From assembly GCA_019510305.1 (NCBI GenBank), contig JAEKKN010000040.1, positions 1 through 49,006 of the forward strand: a stretch of DNA of 49,006 nt. The letters run 5' to 3'. The position numbers and the translations under genes are program-made. A model generated the notes under the pieces. It did no database searches, had not been told where the DNA came from, and worked only from the letters and a program-made list of their open reading frames with translations. Numbering within the stretch: the first letter of the stretch is position 1; every line of letters starts with the position of its first letter. The DNA comes from Microbacterium sp. (GTDB taxonomy: Bacteria > Actinomycetota > Actinomycetes > Actinomycetales > Microbacteriaceae). Below are positions 35,717 through 43,463 of the stretch, piece after piece.

Positions 35717-36619
35717 GTGACTGACTCGACGCCGCCGCTCGGCCTCCTCCTCGACGTCGACGGCCCCATCGCCAGCCATGTGACGCGTTCGATCGCCGTC
35801 CCGAGCATCGTCGCCGACCTCGCCGCGCTCGCGAACCTCGGCGTACCGATCGCCTTCAACACAGGGCGCTCCGACGCGTTCCTCCGTGAGCAGGTCGTCC
35901 CGCCGCTGCTGACCGCGGGCCTCGACGCCGGCGTGCGGGTGTGGGGCATCTGTGAGAAGGGGGCGGTGTGGATGCGGATCACGGCCGCGGGCGCTCAGGA
36001 GGTGACCGTCGACGAGGAGCTGCGGATGCCGGCGGCCTTCGGCCGCGACGTCGAGCGGATCGTCCACGACGATTTCGCAGACCTCGTCTTCTACGACGAC
36101 ACGAAGCGGGCGATGGTCTCGGTCGAGCAGCGCACCGAGATCGAGAACGATGATTTCCTCGCAGGTCAGCCTGCTCTCAACCGGGCCATCGCCCAGGCGA
36201 TGAGCGATCAGGGCCTCGGTTACGAGTGGGGGGAGAAGCGCGTCCCGGATGCCGACGGCCGCGTGGACTACCGGATCGATCCGACCATCATCTCCACCGA
36301 CATCGAGTCGAACCGCGTGGGCAAGGATCTCGGTGCGAGCCTCATGCTCGCCTTCCTCGCGGACGAGGGCGTCCCCCTTCCGCGCGCATGGCGCACCATG
36401 GGCGATTCGCGTACCGACTACGCGATGGCCGACTGGCTGCACGAGAACGGGCACGAGGTCGTGCACGTCGACGTCCGGCCCGCAGACGGGGTGCCGGCGA
36501 CCCCGTACCCCGTGCGCCAGCATCCGACGCTCATCCACGACGAAGCCGGCGCCCGCTATCTGAGTCGCTGGGTGGAGATCGCGCGAGGCGCGACGGACGA
36601 CGACGCCGATCTCGTCTGA
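35717..36619 (+). CDS. HAD-superfamily hydrolase, Cof/sugar-phosphatase-like
   Basis: 300 residues, GTG start placed by the -10 box. HAD motif I is LLLDVDGPIAS (nucleophile Asp in DVDGP), motif II lies around IAFNTGRSDAFL, and motif IV is RTMGDSRTDYAMADWL, the GDSxxD form of Cof-type phosphatases. A large cap insertion (about 100-220) with VFYDDTKRAMVSVEQ lies between. Cytoplasmic phosphatase of unknown sugar or nucleotide phosphates. Confidence 0.85.
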   Translation: MTDSTPPLGLLLDVDGPIASHVTRSIAVPSIVADLAALANLGVPIAFNTGRSDAFLREQVVPPLLTAGLDAGVRVWGICEKGAVWMRITAAGAQEVTVDEELRMPAAFGRDVERIVHDDFADLVFYDDTKRAMVSVEQRTEIENDDFLAGQPALNRAIAQAMSDQGLGYEWGEKRVPDADGRVDYRIDPTIISTDIESNRVGKDLGASLMLAFLADEGVPLPRAWRTMGDSRTDYAMADWLHENGHEVVHVDVRPADGVPATPYPVRQHPTLIHDEAGARYLSRWVEIARGATDDDADLV

Positions 36620-36633
36620 TCGAGTGGCGTGAG

Positions 36634-36663
36634 TTGCCAGGCCGCGCCTGCGCGGGTTACAGT
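36634..36663 (+). promoter_or_regulatory. Promoter of the Cys leader and cbs transcript
   Basis: -35 TTGCCA (36634-36639), 18-nt spacer, -10 TACAGT (36658-36663). The start codon of the leader ORF begins 6 nt after the -10, so the transcript should be leaderless. Confidence 0.7.
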
Positions 36664-36669
36664 TCGGGT

Positions 36670-36699
36670 GTGTCTCTGACGTGTCGTTGTTGTCGCTGA
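36670..36699 (+). CDS. Cysteine-rich leader peptide (attenuator uORF), 9 residues
   Basis: GTG 36670 to TGA 36697 encodes MSLTCRCCR. Three of nine codons are Cys (TGT), next to one another near the end, directly ahead of a cysteine-forming enzyme gene. Leaderless poly-Cys uORFs are established in mycobacteria as cysteine-responsive attenuators: ribosomes stalled for lack of Cys-tRNA change downstream RNA folding or Rho access. A small hairpin TGAGCG/CGCTCA starts at the stop codon, and the 36736-36757 palindrome follows. The peptide itself is probably not functional. Confidence 0.8.
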   Translation: MSLTCRCCR

Positions 36700-36735
36700 G
36701 CGCTCCGCTCACCTTCGACTGACCCCCGACACCTG

Positions 36736-36757
36736 CGCGCGTCTCGAGACGCGCGCC
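36736..36757 (+). terminator. 22-nt palindrome in the cbs leader
   Basis: GCGCGCGTCTC/GAGACGCGCGC is a perfect inverted repeat (effective loop TCGA) between the Cys leader ORF and cbs. It is the likely attenuator stem or the alternative structure; it ends 23 nt before the cbs start. Confidence 0.55.
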
Positions 36758-36780
36758 CCTGAAGATCAGGAACAACTTCC

Positions 36781-37809
36781 GTGCGCTACGCCCAGCACAT
36801 CGCCGAACTCGTCGGCCACACGCCCCTCGTCCGTCTGAACTCCGTGACCGCCGGCATCCGTCCGACCGTCCTGGCCAAAGTCGAGTACTTCAACCCCGGC
36901 GGATCCGCGAAGGACCGCATCGCCGGCGCGATCATCGACGCCGCCGAGCGAGAAGGACTGCTCGCGCCCGGCGGCACGATCGTCGAGGCGACCAGCGGCA
37001 ACACCGGCACCGGCCTCGCGCTCGTCGCCCTTCAACGCGGCTACCGCATGGTGTTCGTGGTTCCCGACAAGTTCGCCGGCGCGAAGGTCGCCACTCTGCG
37101 CGGCTACGGCGCGGAGGTCGTGGTCACGCCGACCAGCGTCGAACCGACCGACCCGCGGTCGTACTACAGCGTCGCCGCCCGCCTGGCCGCAGAGATCCCC
37201 GGCGCTTTCAACCCGAACCAGTTCGCGAATCAGAACGGTCCGCGCGGGCACTTCGAGACCACAGGGCCCGAGATCTGGGCCGACACCGACGGCCGGGTCA
37301 CCCACTTCGTCGCGGGCATCGGCACCGGCGGAACCATCACGGGCACGGGCCGGTATCTGAAGCAGGCCAGCGAAGGACGGGTTCGCGTCGTCGGCGCCGA
37401 TCCTGAGGGGTCGATCTACTCGGGCGGACCGATCCACGGCTATCACGTCGAGGGCGTCGGCGAGGACTTCATGCCGCCGACGTTCGATCCTTCGGTCGTC
37501 GACGGCTACGAGCGGATCTCAGATGCCGAATCCTTCGCGATGACGCGTCGCCTGGCCGCGGAGGAGGGGCTGTTCGTCGGCGGGTCCAGCGGCATGGCGG
37601 TCGTCGCGGCTCTGCGCACGGCGGCCGAGCTCGACGAAGACGACGTCGTGGTCGTGCTGCTGCCGGACCACGGCCGCGGCTACCTCGACAAGCTCTACGA
37701 CGACCAGTGGCTCGCCGAACGCGGATACGACGTTCCCACTCGGCCGGTCGATCCCGTCGTCGCGGAGGTGCGCGCGTTCCTCGCGGATCAGCAGGTCTCG
37801 AAGGCGTAG
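36781..37809 (+). CDS. PLP-dependent cystathionine beta-synthase / cysteine synthase, without CBS domains
   Basis: 342 residues, GTG start with AGGA 11 nt upstream. Type II PLP fold: GHTPLVRLNSVT, PLP Lys in GGSAKDRIAGAII, SGNTGTGLAL (phosphate-side loop), GIGTGGTITGTGRYLKQ, and VGGSSGMAVVAAL near the cofactor pyridine. GYHVEGVGEDFMPP followed by the long ending LLPDHGRGYLDKLYDDQWL are like actinobacterial Cbs (Rv1077), but the C-terminal CBS pair of that 460-residue enzyme is absent. It should make cystathionine from homocysteine and serine, or cysteine from acetylserine. The Cys leader upstream supports a sulfur role. Confidence 0.88.
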   Translation: MRYAQHIAELVGHTPLVRLNSVTAGIRPTVLAKVEYFNPGGSAKDRIAGAIIDAAEREGLLAPGGTIVEATSGNTGTGLALVALQRGYRMVFVVPDKFAGAKVATLRGYGAEVVVTPTSVEPTDPRSYYSVAARLAAEIPGAFNPNQFANQNGPRGHFETTGPEIWADTDGRVTHFVAGIGTGGTITGTGRYLKQASEGRVRVVGADPEGSIYSGGPIHGYHVEGVGEDFMPPTFDPSVVDGYERISDAESFAMTRRLAAEEGLFVGGSSGMAVVAALRTAAELDEDDVVVVLLPDHGRGYLDKLYDDQWLAERGYDVPTRPVDPVVAEVRAFLADQQVSKA

Positions 37810-38597
37810 CCCGCATCTCCGGGGGTGCGCAGCTCCCGGTCGCGCAGCACCATGGACGGCGGCGATTCCGGATCGGCGCACATCTCGGCGAACGGCCGCG
37901 GCAGCTCGTCGACGTACTCGATGTCGATCACGTGGTCGCCGTACACCTCTGTGTACGCCTCGCACTCCGAGTACGCCGCGCACTCCTCGGTCACGGCGAA
38001 GTCGAACCCTGCGCGGTCTCGCAGGGTGTCGGCGTCCTCTGCCGCGTTCTTCTGGCCGGCGGCGATCCCGGCGTCGTGGGCGAGCTCGACCAGGCGCGTC
38101 GCCAGGGTCAGGTTGTCGTCGAGCGTGAGCGCCCCGTCCGACCGGGTGTAGGAGTCGAGGTTGTCGAACTCGACCGCGTCGAAGCCGGCGGCCGCGCATC
38201 CCGCGATCCAGGGCTCGATCATCGCCGCCACGCGTTCGCGTCGATCGGGCGTCGACGTGTCGAGCAGGGCTTCATCGGGCCAGTCGGGATCGAACACCGT
38301 CTCTCCATCGCGCTGCAGCAGCAGGTCGTCGGGCCAGGACTCGAGCTCTCCTGGCTGCGTCTGGAAGCCGTTCACGTAGCAGATCGAGTACACGCCGTCG
38401 ACGGGCAGCTCCGAGCGGTCGCGGGCGACGACGCCCACCGCGCCGGCGGGCGGATACGCGCCGCCGAGCTGGTAGTCGGGCTCGGCCCCGGCCGGCGGAA
38501 GTGCGACGTCTGCGGCATCCGCTGCGCACCCGCCGAGCCCGGCGGCCACGGTCAGGATCAGGGCGAGCGCGAGAGCGGAAGCCGGTCGACGCCTCAG
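37788..38597 (-). CDS. GH114-like secreted lipoprotein (endo-alpha-1,4-polygalactosaminidase family)
   Basis: 269 residues if translation begins at CTG 38595-38597, which overlaps the DUF899 stop as CTGA, like the ATGA/GTGA/TTGA couplings seen elsewhere here. That start gives an ideal lipoprotein signal (LRRRPASALALALILTVAAG, lipobox LGGC); no ATG, GTG or TTG lies between it and GTG about 90 nt upstream. The mature part has GVYSICYVNGFQTQPGELES, AAAGFDAVEFDNLDSY, AGQKNAAEDAD and FDFAVTEECAAYSECEAY, the GH114 signatures with the acidic pair. Probably hydrolyses galactosamine-type polysaccharide. Its end overlaps cbs by 22 nt. Confidence 0.8.
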   Translation of the reverse strand: MRRRPASALALALILTVAAGLGGCAADAADVALPPAGAEPDYQLGGAYPPAGAVGVVARDRSELPVDGVYSICYVNGFQTQPGELESWPDDLLLQRDGETVFDPDWPDEALLDTSTPDRRERVAAMIEPWIAGCAAAGFDAVEFDNLDSYTRSDGALTLDDNLTLATRLVELAHDAGIAAGQKNAAEDADTLRDRAGFDFAVTEECAAYSECEAYTEVYGDHVIDIEYVDELPRPFAEMCADPESPPSMVLRDRELRTPGDAGYAFETC

Positions 38598-39283
38598 TTC
38601 CGTGCCCCGTACAGTGCGCCGATCTCTTTGGAGCCCATTCCCTGCGAATAGGTCGGATGCTGCGGCCAGCCCTCGGGGGACTCCTCCCACTCCTCCTGGC
38701 GTCCGTAGGGCAGCAGATCGGCGAGAGCCTGCAGATGGCTGAGGCGCTCGGTGCCCCGTCCGTTCGAATGCCACGTGCGGTAGACCGTGTCGCCGTCGCG
38801 GAGGAAGACGTTGAGGGCGAAGCCCGCGTTCGCAGGCGCGCCCACGTCGGCGCCGAAGGTGCTGTCGGCGCTCGAGAACCACTGCATCCGATTGCCGACG
38901 CGGTCGCGGTAGGCGAGCAGCTCGTCGATCGGGCCGTTGCTCACGATCACGAACTTCGCGTCGTAGTAGCGCTCGAGGAAATCGAGGCGGGTGAACTGCG
39001 AGGTGAAGCCGGTGCATCCGGGGCACTGCCACTCGTTGCCGTCCGACCACATGTGGTTGTAGACGATCAGCTGGGAGCTCCTGTCGAAGACGTCGGCGAG
39101 GCGCACGGGGCCGTCCGCGCCGACGAGGGTGTACTCGGGCAGCTCGACCATCGGCAGACGGCGTCGCTGCGCCGCGATCGCGTCGAGTTCGCGCGTGGCT
39201 GCCTTCTCGCGCACGCGCAGGGCGTCGAGTTCGCGCTGCCAGGTGTCGGCGTCGACGACAGGGGGAAGGGGAGTCGTGCTCAC
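38594..39283 (-). CDS. DUF899 (thioredoxin-like) family protein
   Basis: 229 residues from GTG 39281-39283, with GGAGG 8 nt upstream. N-terminal helices (WQRELDALRVREKAATRELD) are followed by the thioredoxin-like domain: RLADVFDRSSQLIVYNHMWS, WQCPGCTGFTSQFTRLDFLE (CPGC in the redox-motif position), FVIVSNGPIDELLAYRDRVG and FALNVFLRDGDTVYRTWHSN. Members are often found with stress or detoxification genes; exact role unknown. Confidence 0.88.
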   Translation of the reverse strand: MSTTPLPPVVDADTWQRELDALRVREKAATRELDAIAAQRRRLPMVELPEYTLVGADGPVRLADVFDRSSQLIVYNHMWSDGNEWQCPGCTGFTSQFTRLDFLERYYDAKFVIVSNGPIDELLAYRDRVGNRMQWFSSADSTFGADVGAPANAGFALNVFLRDGDTVYRTWHSNGRGTERLSHLQALADLLPYGRQEEWEESPEGWPQHPTYSQGMGSKEIGALYGARN

Positions 39284-39344
39284 GGTGGACCTCCGTTGGT
39301 GGCGGGCGACGATGCCCTCAGTCTGCGCCGCGTCGCCGACAGGG

Positions 39345-40721
39345 TCAACGGGGCACCCCTTCGGCTTCCTGCGCAGGATTGCGGCGGATGCCGATCCATG
39401 ACACGACTCCACCCAGCACGAGCAGGACAGCGGTCACGATGGCCGCGCTGTGGAAGCCGGCGAGGTTCAGGGTGCCGCCGACGATCGTCGAGATCATCGC
39501 GACGACGAGCAGACCCGCGACCCGTGCGACCGCGTTGTTGACGGCCGAGGCGATGCCGGAGTGCGCCTCGTCGATCGCGCCGAGGATCGCCGCCGTCAGC
39601 GGTGCGACGGTGAGAGACAGGCCGAGGCCCATCACGATCATCGCCGGGAGCACCTGCCACCAGTAGTCGAAGTGCTCCGAGACGAGCAGCAGCATCACTG
39701 CGCCCACCGCCATGATGAGCGGGCCGACGGTCATGAACAGCCGAGGGCCGAGACGACCGGCCCAGGCGCCGGCGCGAGAGCTGACGAGGATCATCAGGAT
39801 CGTCATGGGAAGGCTCGCGAGCCCGGCGGCGGTGGCCGGAAGGCCAGCACCCTGCTGCAGGTACACACCCACCACGAAACCGTTCAGCGACAGCGCCGCG
39901 TAGACGAACAGCGTCGCGAGGTTGCCCCAGGCGAAGTCTCGCACACGGAACAGCGACATCGGCAGCAGAGGCGAGGTCGAGCTCTGCTGCCGCCAGAGGA
40001 ATCCGCTGAACAGCACGACCCCGGCGACCCCGGGGATCCAGATGACCGGCGACATCCAACCTCTGGTCGGCTGCTCGATGAGCGCGAACACGACGGCGCC
40101 GAGCCCCAGGGCGCACAGTGCTCCGCTCCACCAGTCCACGCGCACGCCGCTCGGGTGCTCCTGCAGCTTCAACCGGGCGAGCAGCACGAGGTTCACCGCG
40201 ATCGGGATCACGTTGATGAGGAAGACGAAGCGCCACGACAGATAGTCGACGAAGAGTCCGCCCAGCAGCGGGCCGACTAGTTGGGCCGCGGTCGTGAACG
40301 CGGTCCACACGCCGATCGCCCGCGATTGCACGTCGGCGCGCATGGTCGCCGTGATCAGGGCGAGCGAGCTCGGAACGAGCAGGGCTCCGGCCGCGCCCTG
40401 CAGAGCGCGCGCGATGATCAGGACGAGGGGATCGGGGGCTGCTGCCACCGCGACGGAGGCGACGCCGAAGGCGATCAGGCCGATGCGCATCACGAGCACC
40501 CGTCCGTATGCGTCGGAGACGGAGCCGGCGAGCAGGATGAGTGCGCTCAGAGTGATGAGGTAGGAATCCACCACCCACTGCTGCGTCGTGATGCCGCCGC
40601 CGAGTTCGCGGCTGATCGCGGGCAGGGCCACGTTGACCACGGTGCCGTCGAGGAAGGTCACGAACGAGGCGAGGACCGCGATCGCGATCACGAGCCGCTG
40701 CAGAGGAGCGAAAGAAGCCAC
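39345..40721 (-). CDS. MFS drug transporter, DHA2 (EmrB/QacA) family
   Basis: 458 residues, GTG start with a -10-like TAGTGT 7 nt upstream. The first helix carries the DHA2 signature FVTFLDGTVVNVALPAISRE, the loop 2-3 motif GSVSDAYGRVLVMRIGLIAF follows, and ARALQGAAGALLVPSSLALI and the antiporter-type VFALIEQPTRGW region come later. About 12-14 helices. Proton-driven efflux of drugs or dyes is expected. Confidence 0.88.
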   Translation of the reverse strand: MASFAPLQRLVIAIAVLASFVTFLDGTVVNVALPAISRELGGGITTQQWVVDSYLITLSALILLAGSVSDAYGRVLVMRIGLIAFGVASVAVAAAPDPLVLIIARALQGAAGALLVPSSLALITATMRADVQSRAIGVWTAFTTAAQLVGPLLGGLFVDYLSWRFVFLINVIPIAVNLVLLARLKLQEHPSGVRVDWWSGALCALGLGAVVFALIEQPTRGWMSPVIWIPGVAGVVLFSGFLWRQQSSTSPLLPMSLFRVRDFAWGNLATLFVYAALSLNGFVVGVYLQQGAGLPATAAGLASLPMTILMILVSSRAGAWAGRLGPRLFMTVGPLIMAVGAVMLLLVSEHFDYWWQVLPAMIVMGLGLSLTVAPLTAAILGAIDEAHSGIASAVNNAVARVAGLLVVAMISTIVGGTLNLAGFHSAAIVTAVLLVLGGVVSWIGIRRNPAQEAEGVPR

Positions 40722-40767
40722 GATCGGAACACTACCGTCGTGAACGGACGCGAGGGGCGGATGCCGG

Positions 40768-41838
40768 TCAGGCGCTCATGCCGGAGAGGTACAGGTCGCG
40801 CAGGCCCGCCACGCCGCCGCGCTGATAGGCGCGCTCCTGGCGTTCGGCACCCGTGCCGTCGGCACGGATGCGTGCGAACTGCTCGACCACGAATTCCTCG
40901 TCCCCGAGGTCGGCGAGCACGGATCGAGCATGGTCGAGCATGGCCGAGGCCACCTCCCAGAACGGGCCCACCTCGCCGGTGGTCGGGTCGATCACACGTG
41001 ACTGCGTGCCTCGCCGCGCGGCGGTCCACATCGATGCGTCGATGGCGTCGGGTTCGGCGGGGCGTGCGCTCGCCGAACCTGAGAGGATCAGCGCTCGCGC
41101 GAGCGCGGCGGCGAACAGGGTGTCATCGGTCGTGAGCTGTGCGTCGAACACCCGGACCTCGACGGTGGGGAAACGCCGGGAGAGTCGCACTGCCCAGGCG
41201 ATCGAGGCCGCGTCGCCGATGGCGCCCAGCGCCACCAGACGATCCACGCGAGCGGTGTAGTCGTCGAGATCGTGAAAGCTCGGAGGGCACCATGAGGACG
41301 GCAGGCGGCGGATGAGGATGCTGCGCCAGCTCGAGAACCCGGAGTGCCTGCCGTGCGCGTACGGACCGTTTCCGGTGAGGGCCAGCAGCGTCGGAAGCCA
41401 CTCCCTCACGCGATTGAGAGCGCGCACGCGCTCCTCGTCGTCCTGCACCTCCACGTGGACGTGCAGGCCGTTGACCTCGTGGTCCTTCGTGATCTCTGCA
41501 AGCTGGTCCGCGACTTCGTCGTAGTGCGTCGACGGCGACACGACGAAGCCAGCGGGAGCGATGAACGGCGTCGCTGAGGGGGCGGCGACCGCTCCCTGCT
41601 GAGAAGCGTGCTCGGCCAGCAGACGCCGCATCCTCGTCAACTGCTCCCCGGCCTCCGCTCGCGTCTCGGCGGGACTGGTGGCGCACTCGAGCTGACAGGT
41701 CAGATACTCCGGCATCACCTCACCGCCACCGCGGCGGCCCGTGATGCGTTCGCGCGCTCCGTGATCCATCCCGATCGGTGCGAGCGTCTCATGATCCAGG
41801 ACGACGAACTCCTCCTCGACGCCGAAGCGCGCGGACAT
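40768..41838 (-). CDS. YbdK-type glutamate-cysteine ligase
   Basis: 356 residues. GCS2-family carboxylate-amine ligase: RFGVEEEFVVLDHETLAPIG (the FGVEEE start), EYLTCQLECATSPAETRAEA, HEVNGLHVHVEVQDDEERVR (HVHV metal motif), and NRVREWLPTLLALTGNGPY. The middle TVEVRVFDAQLTTDDTLFAA is also typical. It could form gamma-glutamylcysteine, but actinobacteria mainly make mycothiol, so the true substrate is open. Seven bases from the small DUF7218-type gene on the same strand. Confidence 0.9.
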   Translation of the reverse strand: MSARFGVEEEFVVLDHETLAPIGMDHGARERITGRRGGGEVMPEYLTCQLECATSPAETRAEAGEQLTRMRRLLAEHASQQGAVAAPSATPFIAPAGFVVSPSTHYDEVADQLAEITKDHEVNGLHVHVEVQDDEERVRALNRVREWLPTLLALTGNGPYAHGRHSGFSSWRSILIRRLPSSWCPPSFHDLDDYTARVDRLVALGAIGDAASIAWAVRLSRRFPTVEVRVFDAQLTTDDTLFAAALARALILSGSASARPAEPDAIDASMWTAARRGTQSRVIDPTTGEVGPFWEVASAMLDHARSVLADLGDEEFVVEQFARIRADGTGAERQERAYQRGGVAGLRDLYLSGMSA

Positions 41839-41844
41839 CAGGAC

Positions 41845-42111
41845 CTAATGATCCCGCAGGTCGGAGATCAGCTCCGACTTGCGCTTGCCGCTGTAGCCGT
41901 GCAGACCCAGCTCCTTCGCGCGCTTCCTGAGCTCGTCGACGGTCCAGTCCTCGTAGTCGCCGTGCTCGCCGCCTCGCCGCCCGACCGCACTGCGACCGTC
42001 TCGCGCTGCGGCATTCGAAATGCGTGCGGCCTTCTCCTTCGAGGCGCCGTCGTCGCGGAGTTCCTCGTACAGCTTCGGGTCCTTCAACGAGTTGTTCCTG
42101 CGTCCTGGCAT
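41845..42111 (-). CDS. DUF7218/Rho-N domain small basic protein
   Basis: 88 residues from ATG 42109-42111 with GGAG 8 nt upstream. Reads PGRRNNSLKDPKLYEELRDD, GASKEKAARISNAAA, then a C-terminal helix pair YEDWTVDELRKRAKELGLHG and YSGKRKSELISDLRDH. The end is a Rho-N/SAP-type nucleic-acid module, related in pattern to the end of the lysine-rich protein at 25977. It precedes the GCS2 gene by 7 nt and may be co-transcribed. Confidence 0.82.
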   Translation of the reverse strand: MPGRRNNSLKDPKLYEELRDDGASKEKAARISNAAARDGRSAVGRRGGEHGDYEDWTVDELRKRAKELGLHGYSGKRKSELISDLRDH

Positions 42112-42150
42112 CAGAATCTCCTCTCTGTTCCCGCGCTCCACGCGGCTTCC

Positions 42151-42182
42151 GGCAGGGCGACCTCCCGAGGGAGGGCCCTGCC
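42151..42182 (-). terminator. Hairpin terminator behind csbD
   Basis: GGCAGGG (42151-42157) pairs with CCCTGCC (42176-42182), and the inside CCTCCC pairs with GGGAGG around GA. It lies just after the CsbD stop on the minus strand. Confidence 0.65.
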
Positions 42183-42205
42183 GACGCGCGGGGAGCTGCT
42201 TGCAC

Positions 42206-42412
42206 CTACTTGTCGAAGGCGTCTCGGACGTTGTCGCCCGCCTTCTTCGCGGCGTCCTTCACGTCCTGGCCCGCCTGCTTGGCTGCGGCCTTGGCCTGAT
42301 CCACCCGGCCTTCGGCCTCGAGGTCCTCGTTGCCGGTGACCTTGCCGACGCCTTCCTTGACCTTTCCGCCCATCTTCTCGGCAGCGTTCTTCATGTCGTC
42401 TCCGACGCCCAT
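42206..42412 (-). CDS. CsbD family stress protein
   Basis: 68 residues from ATG 42410-42412, AAGGAG 7 nt upstream. GVGDDMKNAAEKMGGKVKEG, VGKVTGNEDLEAEGRVDQAK and AGQDVKDAAKKAGDNVRDAF show the CsbD pattern of Lys/Glu/Ala helices around the GN(E)D turn. CsbD proteins are induced by general stress in Gram-positives. Divergent from the copper-storage-like gene. Confidence 0.9.
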   Translation of the reverse strand: MGVGDDMKNAAEKMGGKVKEGVGKVTGNEDLEAEGRVDQAKAAAKQAGQDVKDAAKKAGDNVRDAFDK

Positions 42413-42483
42413 GGTGTGCTCCTTTCGCGAAGCGATCAGTGGAACGGCCACTGTCGCACGAGATGAGCGTGATCACGACGGGA

Positions 42484-42513
42484 TTGACATCCGGCTTCGC
42501 ATCCGTCTAAGGA
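42484..42513 (+). promoter_or_regulatory. Promoter ahead of the copper-storage-like gene
   Basis: -35 TTGACA (42484-42489), 18-nt spacer, -10 TAAGGA (42508-42513). It leaves a leader of about 80 nt before ATG 42601. CAGTGG/CCACTG forms a small inverted repeat further upstream. Confidence 0.55.
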
Positions 42514-42600
42514 TCGCCCATCGACGCGGCGAGCGGCGAGGACTACTCTGGCGGCAAGCGGACGATTCCGCCCGCTGACCCGAGACGAGAGCGGTGTGCG

Positions 42601-43002
42601 ATGGACTCGATGATGATGGGCGCCATGTCCAAGAACATGATGTCGATGCCTGACATGGCGATGATGGACATGTCTGTCATGCAGGCGTGCATGGATGCGT
42701 GTTCGGCGTGTGAGCAGGCGTGCACCGTCTGCTCGACGCAGATGATGGACTGCGCCCCCGCATGCATGAACTGTGCAGACATGTGCAACACCATGATGCG
42801 CTCCATGATGCGGATGCAGGGCATGACGCCGGCCTCGATGATGTCGATGCTCGACGCCTGCATCGAGATGTGCCAGACCTGCATGGACATGTGCATGATG
42901 CATGCCGATGACAGCGACGTCTGCCGGATGTGCGCTCAGTCGTGCAAGGCCTGCATGGACGCCTGCATGGCCATGAAGGACATGATGATGGCGTCCGCCT
43001 GA
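42601..43002 (+). CDS. Met/Cys-rich four-helix copper-storage-like protein (DUF326/Csp type)
   Basis: 133 residues, of which I count 39 Met and 18 Cys. Cys pairs recur as CxxxC and CxxC (QACMDACSACEQACTVC, CAPACMNCADMC, ACIEMCQTCMDMC, CRMCAQSCKACMDAC), the arrangement that lines the core of Csp four-helix bundles and holds many Cu(I) ions. The first 30 residues are a Met-rich extension (MMMGAMSKNMMSMPDMAMMD) without a signal peptide, unlike Csp1; probably cytosolic. Cu(I) storage or detoxification is inferred. No CsoR or Cu-ATPase gene is nearby. Confidence 0.85.
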   Translation: MDSMMMGAMSKNMMSMPDMAMMDMSVMQACMDACSACEQACTVCSTQMMDCAPACMNCADMCNTMMRSMMRMQGMTPASMMSMLDACIEMCQTCMDMCMMHADDSDVCRMCAQSCKACMDACMAMKDMMMASA

Positions 43003-43009
43003 CGAGCCC

Positions 43010-43357
43010 TCAGACGGAGGCGACGTTGAACTGCGTGCGGCCGACCGCCAGCACGCCATAGCGCACGTGCAGAGCGACCGGGCTGCCTGGCGCTGCTTCG
43101 AGCGCAGCGCCGGTGGCGTTCCACAGCGCGTGCGCGTCGCCCTCGAGCGTGCGCACGACGAGTTCGCCGGTCGTGGCATCCGCTCGCTCGACGATCGCGT
43201 CGACCCACTCCGACGGCGTCGCCGACGCGAGCCGCGCCTGGATCAGGTGCAGGCCGTGACCGGAGGCGAACGAGGAGCAGATCTCACCGCGCGAGCACAT
43301 GCACGCCGAACGCTCACGCACCTGAAGGGGCGGAAGGAAGTTCTGCGGCGTGGACAC
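43010..43357 (-). CDS. Small protein with Cys cluster, unknown function
   Basis: 115 residues from GTG 43355-43357, with AGGAGA 7 nt upstream; the longer frame is not convincing. It reads TPQNFLPPLQVRERSACMCS, RGEICSSFASGHGLHLIQAR, ELVVRTLEGDAHALWNATGA and VALHVRYGVLAVGRTQFNVA. Cys19, Cys21 and Cys27 are close together. The second half looks beta-rich. Family not recognised. Convergent with the copper-storage-like gene (7-nt gap). Confidence 0.7.
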   Translation of the reverse strand: MSTPQNFLPPLQVRERSACMCSRGEICSSFASGHGLHLIQARLASATPSEWVDAIVERADATTGELVVRTLEGDAHALWNATGAALEAAPGSPVALHVRYGVLAVGRTQFNVASV

Positions 43358-43402
43358 GGGTTTCTCCTGTCGGTCGAGGCGTTTCCCGCAAGAGTAGGTC
43401 GG

Positions 43403-43434
43403 GCGTGTCGGATCGGGAAGCGCATCCGACACGC
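43403..43434. repeat. Inverted repeat GCGTGTCGGAT/ATCCGACACGC
   Basis: Perfect 11-bp arms (43403-43413 and 43424-43434) with a 10-nt loop, in the divergent gap between the Cys-cluster gene and the FBP gene. Operator or hairpin; role unknown. Confidence 0.6.
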
Positions 43435-43463
43435 AGTGAAACAAAGAGGCGTAGGATCGACGC

